64,000 nt of DNA from Sandarakinorhabdus limnophila DSM 17366. Its GTDB lineage: Bacteria; Pseudomonadota; Alphaproteobacteria; Sphingomonadales; Sphingomonadaceae. The translations under genes were made by a program, and so were the position numbers. This document shows, in pieces, positions 52,393 through 60,189 of this stretch; the stretch's first letter is position 1; every line of letters starts with the position of its first letter. The stretch lies in assembly GCF_000420765.1 (NCBI RefSeq), contig NZ_ATVO01000006.1, positions 186,001 to 250,000 on the forward strand. Reading direction: 5' to 3'. The notes below the pieces were generated by a model. That model was given only the letters and a program-made list of their open reading frames with translations, did not search any database and was not told the DNA's origin.

Positions 52393-52886
52393 GCATCCGT
52401 CCTGCCCGCATGGAAGATGCCCCGACCCTGGCCGCCATCTATGCGCCCGCCGTGCTGAACGGCACCGCCAGTTTCGAGATCGAACCGCCGTCTGCGGCCG
52501 AAATGGCGCAGCGGCTGATGAAGGTGAAATCGCATGGCTGGCCGTGGCTGGTGCATGTGACGATGGGCAAGGTGGATGGCTATGCCTATGTCACCCAGTT
52601 CCGGGATCGCCCGGCCTACCGCTATTGCGGCGAAACCAGCGTCTATGTGGCGCCCGATGCCCAGCGCACCGGCATCGGCCAGGCTCTACTGATGGCGGTG
52701 AGCAGCGCGGCGCGAACGGCCGGGTTCCGGCAGTTGATCGCGTTGATCGGCGATCCTGGCAACAATGCATCCATCAGCCTTCATGCATCCTGCGGCTTCG
52801 AACGCGCCGGCCTGCTGAAACAGATTGGCGAAAAGTTCGGCAAGCCTCTCGACATTGTGATGATGCAGCGCAGCCTGGTGGGCTAA
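52389..52886 (+). CDS. GNAT N-acetyltransferase (phosphinothricin acetyltransferase/ArsN-like)
   Basis: A 165-residue acetyl-CoA-dependent transferase of the PAT/Bar type. MSIRPARMEDAPTLAAIYAP, GTASFEIEPP and the acetyl-CoA loop VAPDAQRTGIGQALL are typical, as is GNNASISLHASCGFERAG near the end. Relatives acetylate phosphinothricin, methionine sulfoximine, or arsinothricin (ArsN1). The 4-base overlap with the ArsC-family gene makes the arsenic-linked ArsN option worth noting, though the sequence alone does not decide it. Confidence 0.88.
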   Translation: MSIRPARMEDAPTLAAIYAPAVLNGTASFEIEPPSAAEMAQRLMKVKSHGWPWLVHVTMGKVDGYAYVTQFRDRPAYRYCGETSVYVAPDAQRTGIGQALLMAVSSAARTAGFRQLIALIGDPGNNASISLHASCGFERAGLLKQIGEKFGKPLDIVMMQRSLVG

Positions 52887-54074
52887 TCAGGCCATCACCC
52901 ACTTTGGCCCGCCGCGATGCCGCTGGCGCAGCTGGTGTCCCACCGCCAAGAAGCCCAGCCCCAGCATGAGCCAAGTTGCCGGTTCGGGCACGTTGCTCAC
53001 CGCGACCGGCGGATTGCCGAATCCGGCGGCAAACAGGCTGCTGATCTGACTGCCAACGCTGTCTGCCCAGGCCGGCGTGAAGCTGGACCGGGTGGGTGCT
53101 GCCAGCGCAAAGCAGGGCTGGCCGGAGAGGCCGCGCACATCAAACGACTGGTTGTTGGCCACGATGTTGCGCAAGCCTTCGGTCAGGCGCACCGTGGGCG
53201 CGCCCCAGCGCGCTTCCGGCAGGTTCGACAGCACGTTGTCGATGAAGATGCTGTCGTTGCAGCGGGTGCAGCTCACGCCATGGGTGAAGGTGACAGCCGC
53301 ATAGTTGCCGGCAAAGATCAGCCGTTCACCGCTGCCGGTGCGCGGATCGAACGACACGAACGCCTGCATGTTGCCGATGGCGCTGTTGTTCAGAATGGCG
53401 ATATCGGATTGCAGCGGCCGGCCATTCAGGCTCCACAACTGGATGCAATCGGGGTGCGAACCAACGCCCGGCGTGAAGGCCGAACAGCTGTTCGATGAAA
53501 CGATCACGCGCTGGCTGTCCACTACGTTGATGCCATCGGCGAAGCTACCAGTAATGCTGTTGCGCGTCACCAGCACGCCGGTGGAACTGCGCACGTCCAT
53601 GCCGGTGCCATGGCCGGTGAACTGCGAATCCCGCACCGTAACCTGGTGGGATTGCACCACCAGCAGGCCAGAACCACGATTGTCACGGTTGCCCAGATAC
53701 AGGCCCTGCGCCAGGCTGATGTTGCTGCTGAACTGCACCTGCACCGTGTGCCAGGCGCGCAGATCAAGATCGGCGCGGCCATAGGTGCCGCCGGAAAACG
53801 CCAGATTGTGCACGTTGTTGAGCACCAGCCCGCTCTGAAACACGGCGTCGCGGGCATCCACCTGCACATTGCCGAAATCACGATTGCGCAGCACCAGCGG
53901 GATGGCGAATGTGCCGGTGATGCGCAGCGTGTCGCCCGGCCGCACGCTGGCCAGCACGGCCGTCTGGCTGCTGGTTGGGGTCAGGGTGATCACCTGTTGC
54001 GCACTGGCGGCACTGGCCAGAGCCATCACGGCCAGGCCGGCCATCATCGTGGGGCGCAATCGGAACGGCGTCAT
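52887..54074 (-). CDS. PEP-CTERM beta-helix protein (right-handed parallel)
   Basis: A 395-residue secreted protein. The signal peptide ends near ALASAASAQ (about 25). The body has short repeats with N/D/G/S turns such as GVLVTRNSITGSFADGINVV and RVIVSSNSCSAFTPG, typical of pectate-lyase-like parallel beta-helices. The C-terminus VPEPATWLMLGLGFLAVGHQ plus a basic tail is a PEP-CTERM sorting signal, recognised by exosortase in exopolysaccharide producers. Two cysteine pairs (NSCSAF...HPDC and CTRCND) may be disulfides. A glycan-binding or hydrolase role is plausible; no catalytic residue pattern is certain. Confidence 0.88.
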   Translation of the reverse strand: MTPFRLRPTMMAGLAVMALASAASAQQVITLTPTSSQTAVLASVRPGDTLRITGTFAIPLVLRNRDFGNVQVDARDAVFQSGLVLNNVHNLAFSGGTYGRADLDLRAWHTVQVQFSSNISLAQGLYLGNRDNRGSGLLVVQSHQVTVRDSQFTGHGTGMDVRSSTGVLVTRNSITGSFADGINVVDSQRVIVSSNSCSAFTPGVGSHPDCIQLWSLNGRPLQSDIAILNNSAIGNMQAFVSFDPRTGSGERLIFAGNYAAVTFTHGVSCTRCNDSIFIDNVLSNLPEARWGAPTVRLTEGLRNIVANNQSFDVRGLSGQPCFALAAPTRSSFTPAWADSVGSQISSLFAAGFGNPPVAVSNVPEPATWLMLGLGFLAVGHQLRQRHRGGPKWVMA

Positions 54075-54280
54075 TCCTGTGTCTCCCGTGCTGTCCGCCG
54101 GGCGGCCCATGATCGGTCGCCCGGCTGGCAGCGTTTCCGCCGTGCTGGCGGCAACCCTGTCCAAGGCCGGTAACGGCTGCATCAGGGTGGAGCTTGCGTG
54201 CGGCAATCGCGCTGCATCTATTACGGATGTTATCGCCCTCGGGCTTGCCCGCCGGCCGCGAAGCCGCCATGGGGCGGGGC

Positions 54281-54883
54281 ATGGCGACCACATTCCTGTT
54301 CCCCACCCCGCTCTGGCAGGGCCGGCTTGATGATACCGCGCTGCTGGCCGATCTGGCCCACAGTTGCCGGACGCTGGCCGAGGACGACAGCGCCGGCCGC
54401 CGCTGGAGCCGCGACAACCGCTATCGCGGCTACACCAGCTATGCCTCGCTCAACGATCTGCCGTCGCGCGATCCGGCCTTTGGCGATCTGGCGCGCTGGC
54501 TGGTGAAACAGGCCAGCGCCTTTGCCGCGGCCGCGCATCTCGATCTTGCAGGGCGTAAACCAAAGCTCGACAGCCTTTGGGTCAATATCCTCAAACCCGG
54601 CGGCGGCCACAGCGGGCACATCCACCCGCACAGCATCATTTCAGGCACACTCTATGTGGAGGTGCCCGCTGGCGCCGGCAGCATCCGCTTCGAAGACCCG
54701 CGCCTGCCGATGCTGATGCACAGCCCCCCGCGCAGCGCCGATGCGCCGGCCGAGAACCGCAATTTCGTCCACGTCGAACCAGCGCCGGGCGATCTGCTGC
54801 TGTGGGAAAGCTGGCTGCGCCACGAGGTGATGCCCAGCGCCGCCAAGGCGGATCGCATTTCGATCAGCTTCAACTTCGCCTGA
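54281..54883 (+). CDS. TIGR02466-family putative 2OG-Fe(II) oxygenase
   Basis: A 200-residue protein of the double-stranded beta-helix fold. The blocks LFPTPLWQGRL, SLWVNILKPGGGHSGHIHPH, SGTLYVEVPAGAGSIRFEDPR and LLLWESWLRHEV are characteristic of TIGR02466. The HxH of HIHPH and the later H of LRHEV fit a 2-His-1-carboxylate-type metal site. The ATG at 54281 is chosen since the fold begins immediately; an upstream in-frame extension is unsupported. The substrate is unknown for this family. It is divergent from the PEP-CTERM gene. Confidence 0.82.
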   Translation: MATTFLFPTPLWQGRLDDTALLADLAHSCRTLAEDDSAGRRWSRDNRYRGYTSYASLNDLPSRDPAFGDLARWLVKQASAFAAAAHLDLAGRKPKLDSLWVNILKPGGGHSGHIHPHSIISGTLYVEVPAGAGSIRFEDPRLPMLMHSPPRSADAPAENRNFVHVEPAPGDLLLWESWLRHEVMPSAAKADRISISFNFA

Positions 54884-55008
54884 TCTTCGCTGGTTTACCC
54901 TGTCGCCCCTGACGTGATTCGGAGCCCCGTTATTCTGTCGCTGCCGCGTGGTGGATCGGGCGCAACCAGGCCGCTTCCCAACCGCCGTCCCCAAGAATCA
55001 AACGGCCC

Positions 55009-55035
55009 GTCGCTCCTGGGTGGGGGTGGAGCGAC
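55009..55035. terminator. Hairpin in convergent gap between TIGR02466 and TonB receptor genes
   Basis: GTCGCTCC (55009-55016) pairs with GGAGCGAC (55028-55035) over 11 bases, with a possible outer GGCC pair. There is no T-run; it may act as a weak bidirectional terminator or be a structural repeat. The rest of the 221-base gap shows nothing I can name. Confidence 0.35.
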
Positions 55036-55104
55036 AGGCCGGGCGGGCCCTCCCCGCCAAGTGAGCCGACCCCGGGAAGAGGCGGCCCTTAGCTGAAATC
55101 AATA

Positions 55105-57738
55105 TCAGAACTTGAAACTGACTTCACCGCCAATAATGCGGCGCTGGCCGGGTGAAATGAACGATCCACCAAACTCGATCGCCGGGATCACTTCGTTCAG
55201 CCACATCTTGTCGAGCAGATTGTTTGCAAACACCGATACTTGCCAGTTCTTGCATTCGATGCCGGCGCGCAGATTTACGACGCCGAACGCATCGCGACGG
55301 GTCACGTCATAACGCGCGTTGCCCACCACCGCCGGCAGTTGCAGCGCCGAAATCGGCAACAAACCGCTGAAAAGCGTTGGCTTTTCCTGATCCTGCACGC
55401 TGTGGAACCAGGTCGGCCCGGTCAGGCGGTAATCGGCACGGAAATTGGCTTTCAGGGCGTCGCTAACCGGCACACTCACCTGTGTGCCGACGTTCAGGGT
55501 GTAATCGGCTGTATAGGGGCTCTTGTTGCCCAGCGTATCCGGCCGGCTTCGATTGGCCTTGATCTCGCTGTCGGTGATGTTGCCGCTGGCAAACACCGTC
55601 CAGCCATCGACGATCTTGGCATTCAGGTTGAGTTCGGCGCCCCACAGATCGACCTTGTCGATGTTCGACACCACGCGCAGCAGGCCAAAGCCGCCCACGA
55701 AGAATTCGAAGAACTGCATGTCGCGGACCTTGGTATAATAGCCCGCCAGATCATAGCTGATGCGGCCATCCAGCAGGCTGCCCTTGATGCCGGCTTCAAA
55801 CGCGGATGAGCGTTCCAGGCGATATTGATCCCTGATCGTCACGCCGGCGTTGATGGTGCCAACGGTCACGCCATTGTTGAAATTGTTGTTCACGATGGCG
55901 GCCGAACCCTGGTTGTTGAAACCGCCGGCCTTGAAGCCCACGCCCCAGTTGGCAAACAGGTTGGTATCGTCGTTCAGCTTGTAGCCGAGGGTGATCTTGG
56001 GCTGCAGCTGCTTGAACGTGTTGGCCGCCGGCGGGATCGGGCCGCCCACCTGGCCGGGGTTGATCTGCCCGCCGCTGATTGGATCAAGCACGAACGGCAC
56101 CAGATTTTCGGCGCGGCGGCGTTCGATGTCATAACGCAAGGCCAGACCCACGGTGAACTGCTCCACCGGCTTCCAGTCAAGCGAGCCGAAGGCGGCATAG
56201 ACATCGGTACGGAAGCGATCGTTGAACAATTGGCTGGTCGGGTTGGACGAGCCGGGCGCGTTGTAGAGCGTGGGCGACACGCCTTGGCCCAGATCGGCGC
56301 CCAGACTGATGCCGGTTTCACGATCGATGTTGAGGTAATAGAGGCCAACCGACCAGTTGATCGGACCATCCAGCGTGGAGGCATAGCGGATTTCCGCCGA
56401 GATGTCCTTCTGCTGGCGGGTCTGCAGCTGGGTGCCGTCACACGTGGTCGGGCTGTAGGCACCATAAGTGGATCCGGTGCCCGGATTGAAGATGAACGGT
56501 GTCGAGCTGGTGCCGATGAACGTCGGCGGATTCAGCGGATAGCCCGCCAGCTGCAAGGTGGTGGCGGCGCACTTGGCGGCCACGGCCTGGCTGGTCGCGC
56601 TGGCGCCCGGGAAAGTGTAGCGCGCGAAATCGGCGGATGTGCCATCGGCCGTCAACGCCTGATCGACATCGGAATACAGCATCCAGCCGGTGATCTTGCC
56701 CGTGCCGAAATCATGCTCCACTCGGGCCGAGGTTTCAAAGGTGGTCTGCTCGTTGGTCGGGCGGATGTTGCTGTAATAACGGAATGGGTGGCTGTTCACA
56801 TTTTCATAGAAGGCCGGGTTCACCGCCGCGAAGTTGGGCAGGTGGAAACTGGCGTTGAAGTTGATCGAGGCGCCGGACAACTTGGCATAGCGGCTCTTCA
56901 CGTCGAGCGTGGTGGCCTCGCCCAGCTTGGCGACGATGCGACCATCGATGCCGTAATTTTCCTGATCGTCGACAACCTTGGCATTGCCCAAGAATTCGTT
57001 GCGCCAGAAACCATCGGTGGTCTGATAATTGGCCGACAGCACGAAGCCGACGGCATCAGACAGCGGGCCGGCGACATAGCCAAAGGCCTGACCGGTGGCG
57101 AGTTCGCCATAATTGGCGCGGAACGCGCCTTCCAGCACGTCGCCCGGCTTGATCGTGGTCATGACGATGGCGCCAGCCGCCGCGTTGCGGCCATAGATGG
57201 CGCCCTGCGGGCCCTTCAGCACTTCCACCTGGCGCAGCGTGCCCTGCACCTGATTGAGCTGCGCCGTGTTGGTTTTCAAAATGCCGTCAACCACCAGCGC
57301 CACGCTCGATTCAGCGTCGCGGGCGCCGTTGAGGCCGCGGATGTTGATCTGGGTGTCGCCGGCTTCCGCCGAACCCGAAACGATGGTCACGCCGGGCGTG
57401 AGCTGCAGGATTTCCTGGCTGCGGAAGGTGCCGGTGGCGGCCAGCGTTTCGGCAGTGACCACCGACACGCTGGCCGGCACGTCGATCAGCCGTTCGCTGT
57501 TGCGGCGGGCCGTCACCAAAATCTCGCCGGCCCCGTCGTCTGCGGCAACAGCCTGCTGGGCCATGGCCGGCGTGGCGGCCAGAATCAGGCCAGAAACGCC
57601 AAGCAAAAGCCGGGCCAGACGCGACGGCAACAGTCCGCCAGCGGCCGGCAGCGCGCCGCCAGTCACCAGATCCGTGCCGGCACTCGCCGGCAGCGCCCGC
57701 ATGCAATTGGCCTGCGTCTGGCTGTAGATCTGCGTCAT
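55105..57738 (-). CDS. TonB-dependent receptor of the hydantoinase-type locus
   Basis: An 877-residue outer-membrane receptor. It has a long N-terminus with the signal core LARLLLGVSGLILAATPAMA and cleavage before QQAVAAD (about 61), the TonB-box region EILVTARRNSERLIDVP, plug motifs IRGLNGARDAESS and VEVLKGPQGAIYGRNAAAGA, and a barrel ending in RIIGGEVSFKF. It is transcribed away from the GntR regulator, with a GTATAC operator in the gap. It probably imports the substrate of the catabolic genes downstream of the regulator. Confidence 0.92.
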   Translation of the reverse strand: MTQIYSQTQANCMRALPASAGTDLVTGGALPAAGGLLPSRLARLLLGVSGLILAATPAMAQQAVAADDGAGEILVTARRNSERLIDVPASVSVVTAETLAATGTFRSQEILQLTPGVTIVSGSAEAGDTQINIRGLNGARDAESSVALVVDGILKTNTAQLNQVQGTLRQVEVLKGPQGAIYGRNAAAGAIVMTTIKPGDVLEGAFRANYGELATGQAFGYVAGPLSDAVGFVLSANYQTTDGFWRNEFLGNAKVVDDQENYGIDGRIVAKLGEATTLDVKSRYAKLSGASINFNASFHLPNFAAVNPAFYENVNSHPFRYYSNIRPTNEQTTFETSARVEHDFGTGKITGWMLYSDVDQALTADGTSADFARYTFPGASATSQAVAAKCAATTLQLAGYPLNPPTFIGTSSTPFIFNPGTGSTYGAYSPTTCDGTQLQTRQQKDISAEIRYASTLDGPINWSVGLYYLNIDRETGISLGADLGQGVSPTLYNAPGSSNPTSQLFNDRFRTDVYAAFGSLDWKPVEQFTVGLALRYDIERRRAENLVPFVLDPISGGQINPGQVGGPIPPAANTFKQLQPKITLGYKLNDDTNLFANWGVGFKAGGFNNQGSAAIVNNNFNNGVTVGTINAGVTIRDQYRLERSSAFEAGIKGSLLDGRISYDLAGYYTKVRDMQFFEFFVGGFGLLRVVSNIDKVDLWGAELNLNAKIVDGWTVFASGNITDSEIKANRSRPDTLGNKSPYTADYTLNVGTQVSVPVSDALKANFRADYRLTGPTWFHSVQDQEKPTLFSGLLPISALQLPAVVGNARYDVTRRDAFGVVNLRAGIECKNWQVSVFANNLLDKMWLNEVIPAIEFGGSFISPGQRRIIGGEVSFKF

Positions 57739-57795
57739 GTTACCTCGCTCCCGCCCGTTGTGACTTCAGTTTCGTGACAAATGCGTTGCTGATAA

Positions 57796-57807
57796 TGTAT
57801 ACAAAAC
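57796..57807. promoter_or_regulatory. GntR-type operator copy 1 (TonB receptor / gntR gap)
   Basis: TGTATACAAAAC, centred on the palindrome GTATAC (57797-57802), is identical over 12 bases to the copy at 59215-59226. It lies 58 bases before the receptor start and about 75 before the regulator start. FadR/FCD-type GntR proteins typically bind T-N-GT-N-N-N-AC-N-A palindromes of this kind. Confidence 0.65.
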
Positions 57808-57882
57808 TGGCCATATGCAAGCGAGCTTTCGTCCGTTTCGCTGCAAACACGGGGGGCGCGACCATTTTGCAACAGGGTGAAG

Positions 57883-58560
57883 ATGCCGGATAACACCACC
57901 AGTGCCAGCAATGCCGCGGCCAGCGCCGCCGATCGCGCCTATGCCGAAATCAGGGGCCTGATCCTGGCCGGCGATGCCAGCCCCGGCACGCCGCTGCGCG
58001 AAGAGGCGCTGGCCGATATCGTCGGCGTGTCGCGCACCCCGGTTCGCGATGCACTGCGCCGGCTGGAGGTGGAGCTCTACGCGGTGCGCACCCCCGGCGG
58101 TCGCTTGGTGGTTGCCGATTGGGACAGTGACGATGTTGCTGAAATCTTTGCCTTGCGCGCCATGCTGGAAGGCCATGCCGCCGCCCGCGCCGCTCGCCGC
58201 GCCACCCCGGCGCAACTGGCGGAACTGCGCCATTGCAACGCTGCCATCGAAGCCGCCGTGGCGATAGAGCAGCCGGATGTCGCGCGCTTTCTGGCCGAAA
58301 ACCGCCGCTTTCACGATATCATCCTGAGCGCGTCCGCCTCGGCGCGGCTGTCCACGATGCTGGCTGGCCTTGTGGAACAACCGATCGTGCGGCGCACCGC
58401 CACCCGCTATGACCGCGCCGATCTGGCCCGATCAGCACACGAACATAGCCAGTTGATCCAGGCCTTTGCGGCCCATGATGAAGATTGGGCACGGGCAGTG
58501 ATGACCGCCCATATCCGCCGTGCCCTGCACGCCTTTCAGGATGCAACGCCTTCGAAATAA
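57883..58560 (+). CDS. GntR-family (FadR/FCD) transcriptional regulator
   Basis: A 225-residue repressor or activator. The winged HTH has REEALADIVGVSRTPVRDALRR (about 39-60, shown in part), and the C-terminal FCD domain has the metal-binding-type residues in the ENRRFHDIIL and HEHSQLIQAF segments (the H of EHSQLI at the usual place). It is expected to sense a small acid from the pathway. The start could be GTG 57877; ATG 57883 has AGGGTG upstream. Its 3' end overlaps the convergent cysteine hydrolase gene by 25 bases. Its likely operators are at 57796 and 59213. Confidence 0.92.
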   Translation: MPDNTTSASNAAASAADRAYAEIRGLILAGDASPGTPLREEALADIVGVSRTPVRDALRRLEVELYAVRTPGGRLVVADWDSDDVAEIFALRAMLEGHAAARAARRATPAQLAELRHCNAAIEAAVAIEQPDVARFLAENRRFHDIILSASASARLSTMLAGLVEQPIVRRTATRYDRADLARSAHEHSQLIQAFAAHDEDWARAVMTAHIRRALHAFQDATPSK

Positions 58561-59171
58561 GTGTTTATTTCCACGATGCTGCGCAGTTCAGCCGTCTTGG
58601 CGGCGAGATCGAACAGATTGGCTTCGTGCACCGATTGCAGCCGGTCACCCACGCCTTCGCGCACGATCACCGGCACGAAACCATGGCAGATCGCATCCAC
58701 TGCACTGGCGCGCACGCAGCCCGATGTGGACAGGCCGCAGATCACCAGCGTGTCGATGCCTGCGCTGTTCAGCAGCGCCGCCAGATCGGTGCCGAAAAAT
58801 GCGGACGGAAACTGCTTGGTGATCACCGCCTCGCCCGGCCGCGGTTCAAGCGGCGGTTCGAAGTCGCCCAGAGGACTGCCTGTTTCAAACACTTTCAGCG
58901 CCCCGATCTTGCGGAAGAACACGCCGCCATCGGCGCCGCCCGGCTGATACTCAACGCGCGTGTGGAATACCGGCAAGCCATGGCCCCGCGCCGCCGCCAG
59001 CACCTGCGCAGCCGCGTCGCGGGCGGCCTCCACGCCGGCATACAGCGGCGATTCCGGCGCGAAATAGGCGCGCGCGAAATCGATCATCAGCAACGCCGGC
59101 CGCGGCCCCAACAACAGCCCCTGGCCAAAGCCGGCCGCCGCATAATCCGCATCCGGATTGGCCTGATCCAC
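58536..59171 (-). CDS. Isochorismatase-family cysteine hydrolase (N-carbamoylsarcosine amidase-like)
   Basis: A 211-residue amidohydrolase. The catalytic triad of the family is visible: D31 in LLMIDFARAYF, K119 in VITKQFPSAFFGTDL, and C152 in CGLSTSGCVRASAVDA. The SGCVRAS form is that of N-carbamoylsarcosine amidase and related N-carbamoyl/ureido hydrolases rather than pyrazinamidase. In a hydantoinase locus this would remove the carbamoyl group after ring opening. It is divergent from the lyase/hydantoinase operon with the operator between. Confidence 0.88.
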   Translation of the reverse strand: MDQANPDADYAAAGFGQGLLLGPRPALLMIDFARAYFAPESPLYAGVEAARDAAAQVLAAARGHGLPVFHTRVEYQPGGADGGVFFRKIGALKVFETGSPLGDFEPPLEPRPGEAVITKQFPSAFFGTDLAALLNSAGIDTLVICGLSTSGCVRASAVDAICHGFVPVIVREGVGDRLQSVHEANLFDLAAKTAELRSIVEINTYFEGVAS

Positions 59172-59212
59172 GATTTCCTCCGTTCACGCCGGCTATACAG
59201 GGGCGCCGCGAC

Positions 59213-59224
59213 TTTGTATACAAA
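59213..59224. promoter_or_regulatory. GntR-type operator copy 2 (cysteine hydrolase / lyase gap)
   Basis: TTTGTATACAAA is a perfect 12-base palindrome, only 5 bases before the lyase ATG and 41 bases from the divergent hydrolase ATG. With the following AAC it repeats the 12 bases of copy 1. Its position means a bound regulator would block both genes, or that TATACA serves as a -10 for a nearly leaderless lyase mRNA. Confidence 0.7.
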
Positions 59225-59229
59225 ACCGC

Positions 59230-60189
59230 ATGTCCACCACCAGCCCGAACATCACCGATCCGGTGACAATCGTTGAGGTATCGCCCCGCGATGGCCTGCA
59301 GAACGAGTCCGTGCTGGTTTACAGTGACCACAAGCTGGCATTGATTGGCCATTTGGTGACCATGGGCGCCAAACGCGTCGAAGTGGTGTCCTTCGTCAAT
59401 CCGCGCCGCGTGCCGCAGATGGGAGACGCCGAACAAGTGGCACTCGGCCTGCCAGAAGCGCCCGGCGTGCGCTTTATCGGCCTGTGTCTGAACGAACGCG
59501 GCGTCGCCCGTGCCATCGCCACGCAGGACAATCCGCGCCCGCTGGATGAAGCCGGCTGCGTGCTGGTAGCCAGCGACACGTTCGGCGTCGTCAACCAGGG
59601 CCAGAAAATTTCCGATGGCATCCTCGCCAACAACGCTATGCTGAAAATGGCAAGAGATGCAGGGCTTTACGCCCAGGTTACGATCAGCGCAGCCTTTGGT
59701 TGCCCTTACGAAGGCCCCGTGCCCGCAGACCGCGTGGTGGAACTGGCCAAGCGAATGGCCGACGCCGGTGCGCAGGAAATCGCGCTGGCCGATACGATCG
59801 GTGTGGCTGTGCCGCCCCAGGTTGGCGACCTTACAGCCCGCGTGATCGAAGCCATCGCCCCCATCCCGATCCGCCTGCACCTGCACGACACCCGCGGGTT
59901 GGCCCCCGCCAACGCCTGGGCCGGATATCAGGCCGGTTGCCGCACCTTTGATTCGGCGCTTGGCGGCCTGGGCGGCTGCCCGTTTGCGCCTGGTGCAGCG
60001 GGCAATGTCGGCACCGAGGAGCTTCTTTACCTGTTCGGCCGTTCAGGCATCGCCACCGGCTATGATCTTGAAACCACGCTGGAAGCCAATCGCTGGCTCG
60101 CCACCATCATGGGCCGGGCGCTACCCAGCCGGGCGGGCAAGGCCGGGGACTTTGTTGCGCGTCCTATTCCAATCGGAGCAAATTCGTGA
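59230..60189 (+). CDS. Hydroxymethylglutaryl-CoA lyase-like protein
   Basis: A 319-residue TIM-barrel enzyme of the HMG-CoA lyase / DRE-TIM family. EVSPRDGLQNE (16-26) has the R20-D21 pair; the HxH metal ligands are in IRLHLHDTRG; and the catalytic cysteine is in LGGLGGCPFAPGAAGNVGTE. These are hallmarks of HMG-CoA lyase. There is no ribosome binding site; the operator lies directly upstream. In this operon it is coupled to hydantoinase subunits, so the true substrate may be another 3-hydroxy-3-methyl acyl-CoA or a pathway product (inference). It overlaps the next gene by 4 bases. Confidence 0.9.
   Translation: MSTTSPNITDPVTIVEVSPRDGLQNESVLVYSDHKLALIGHLVTMGAKRVEVVSFVNPRRVPQMGDAEQVALGLPEAPGVRFIGLCLNERGVARAIATQDNPRPLDEAGCVLVASDTFGVVNQGQKISDGILANNAMLKMARDAGLYAQVTISAAFGCPYEGPVPADRVVELAKRMADAGAQEIALADTIGVAVPPQVGDLTARVIEAIAPIPIRLHLHDTRGLAPANAWAGYQAGCRTFDSALGGLGGCPFAPGAAGNVGTEELLYLFGRSGIATGYDLETTLEANRWLATIMGRALPSRAGKAGDFVARPIPIGANS

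Noticed and set aside
55825-57777. A 650-codon open frame on the plus strand opposite the second TonB receptor
   Set aside because: Low-complexity Gly/Arg/His-rich translation, fully antisense to a well-supported receptor; a codon-bias shadow.
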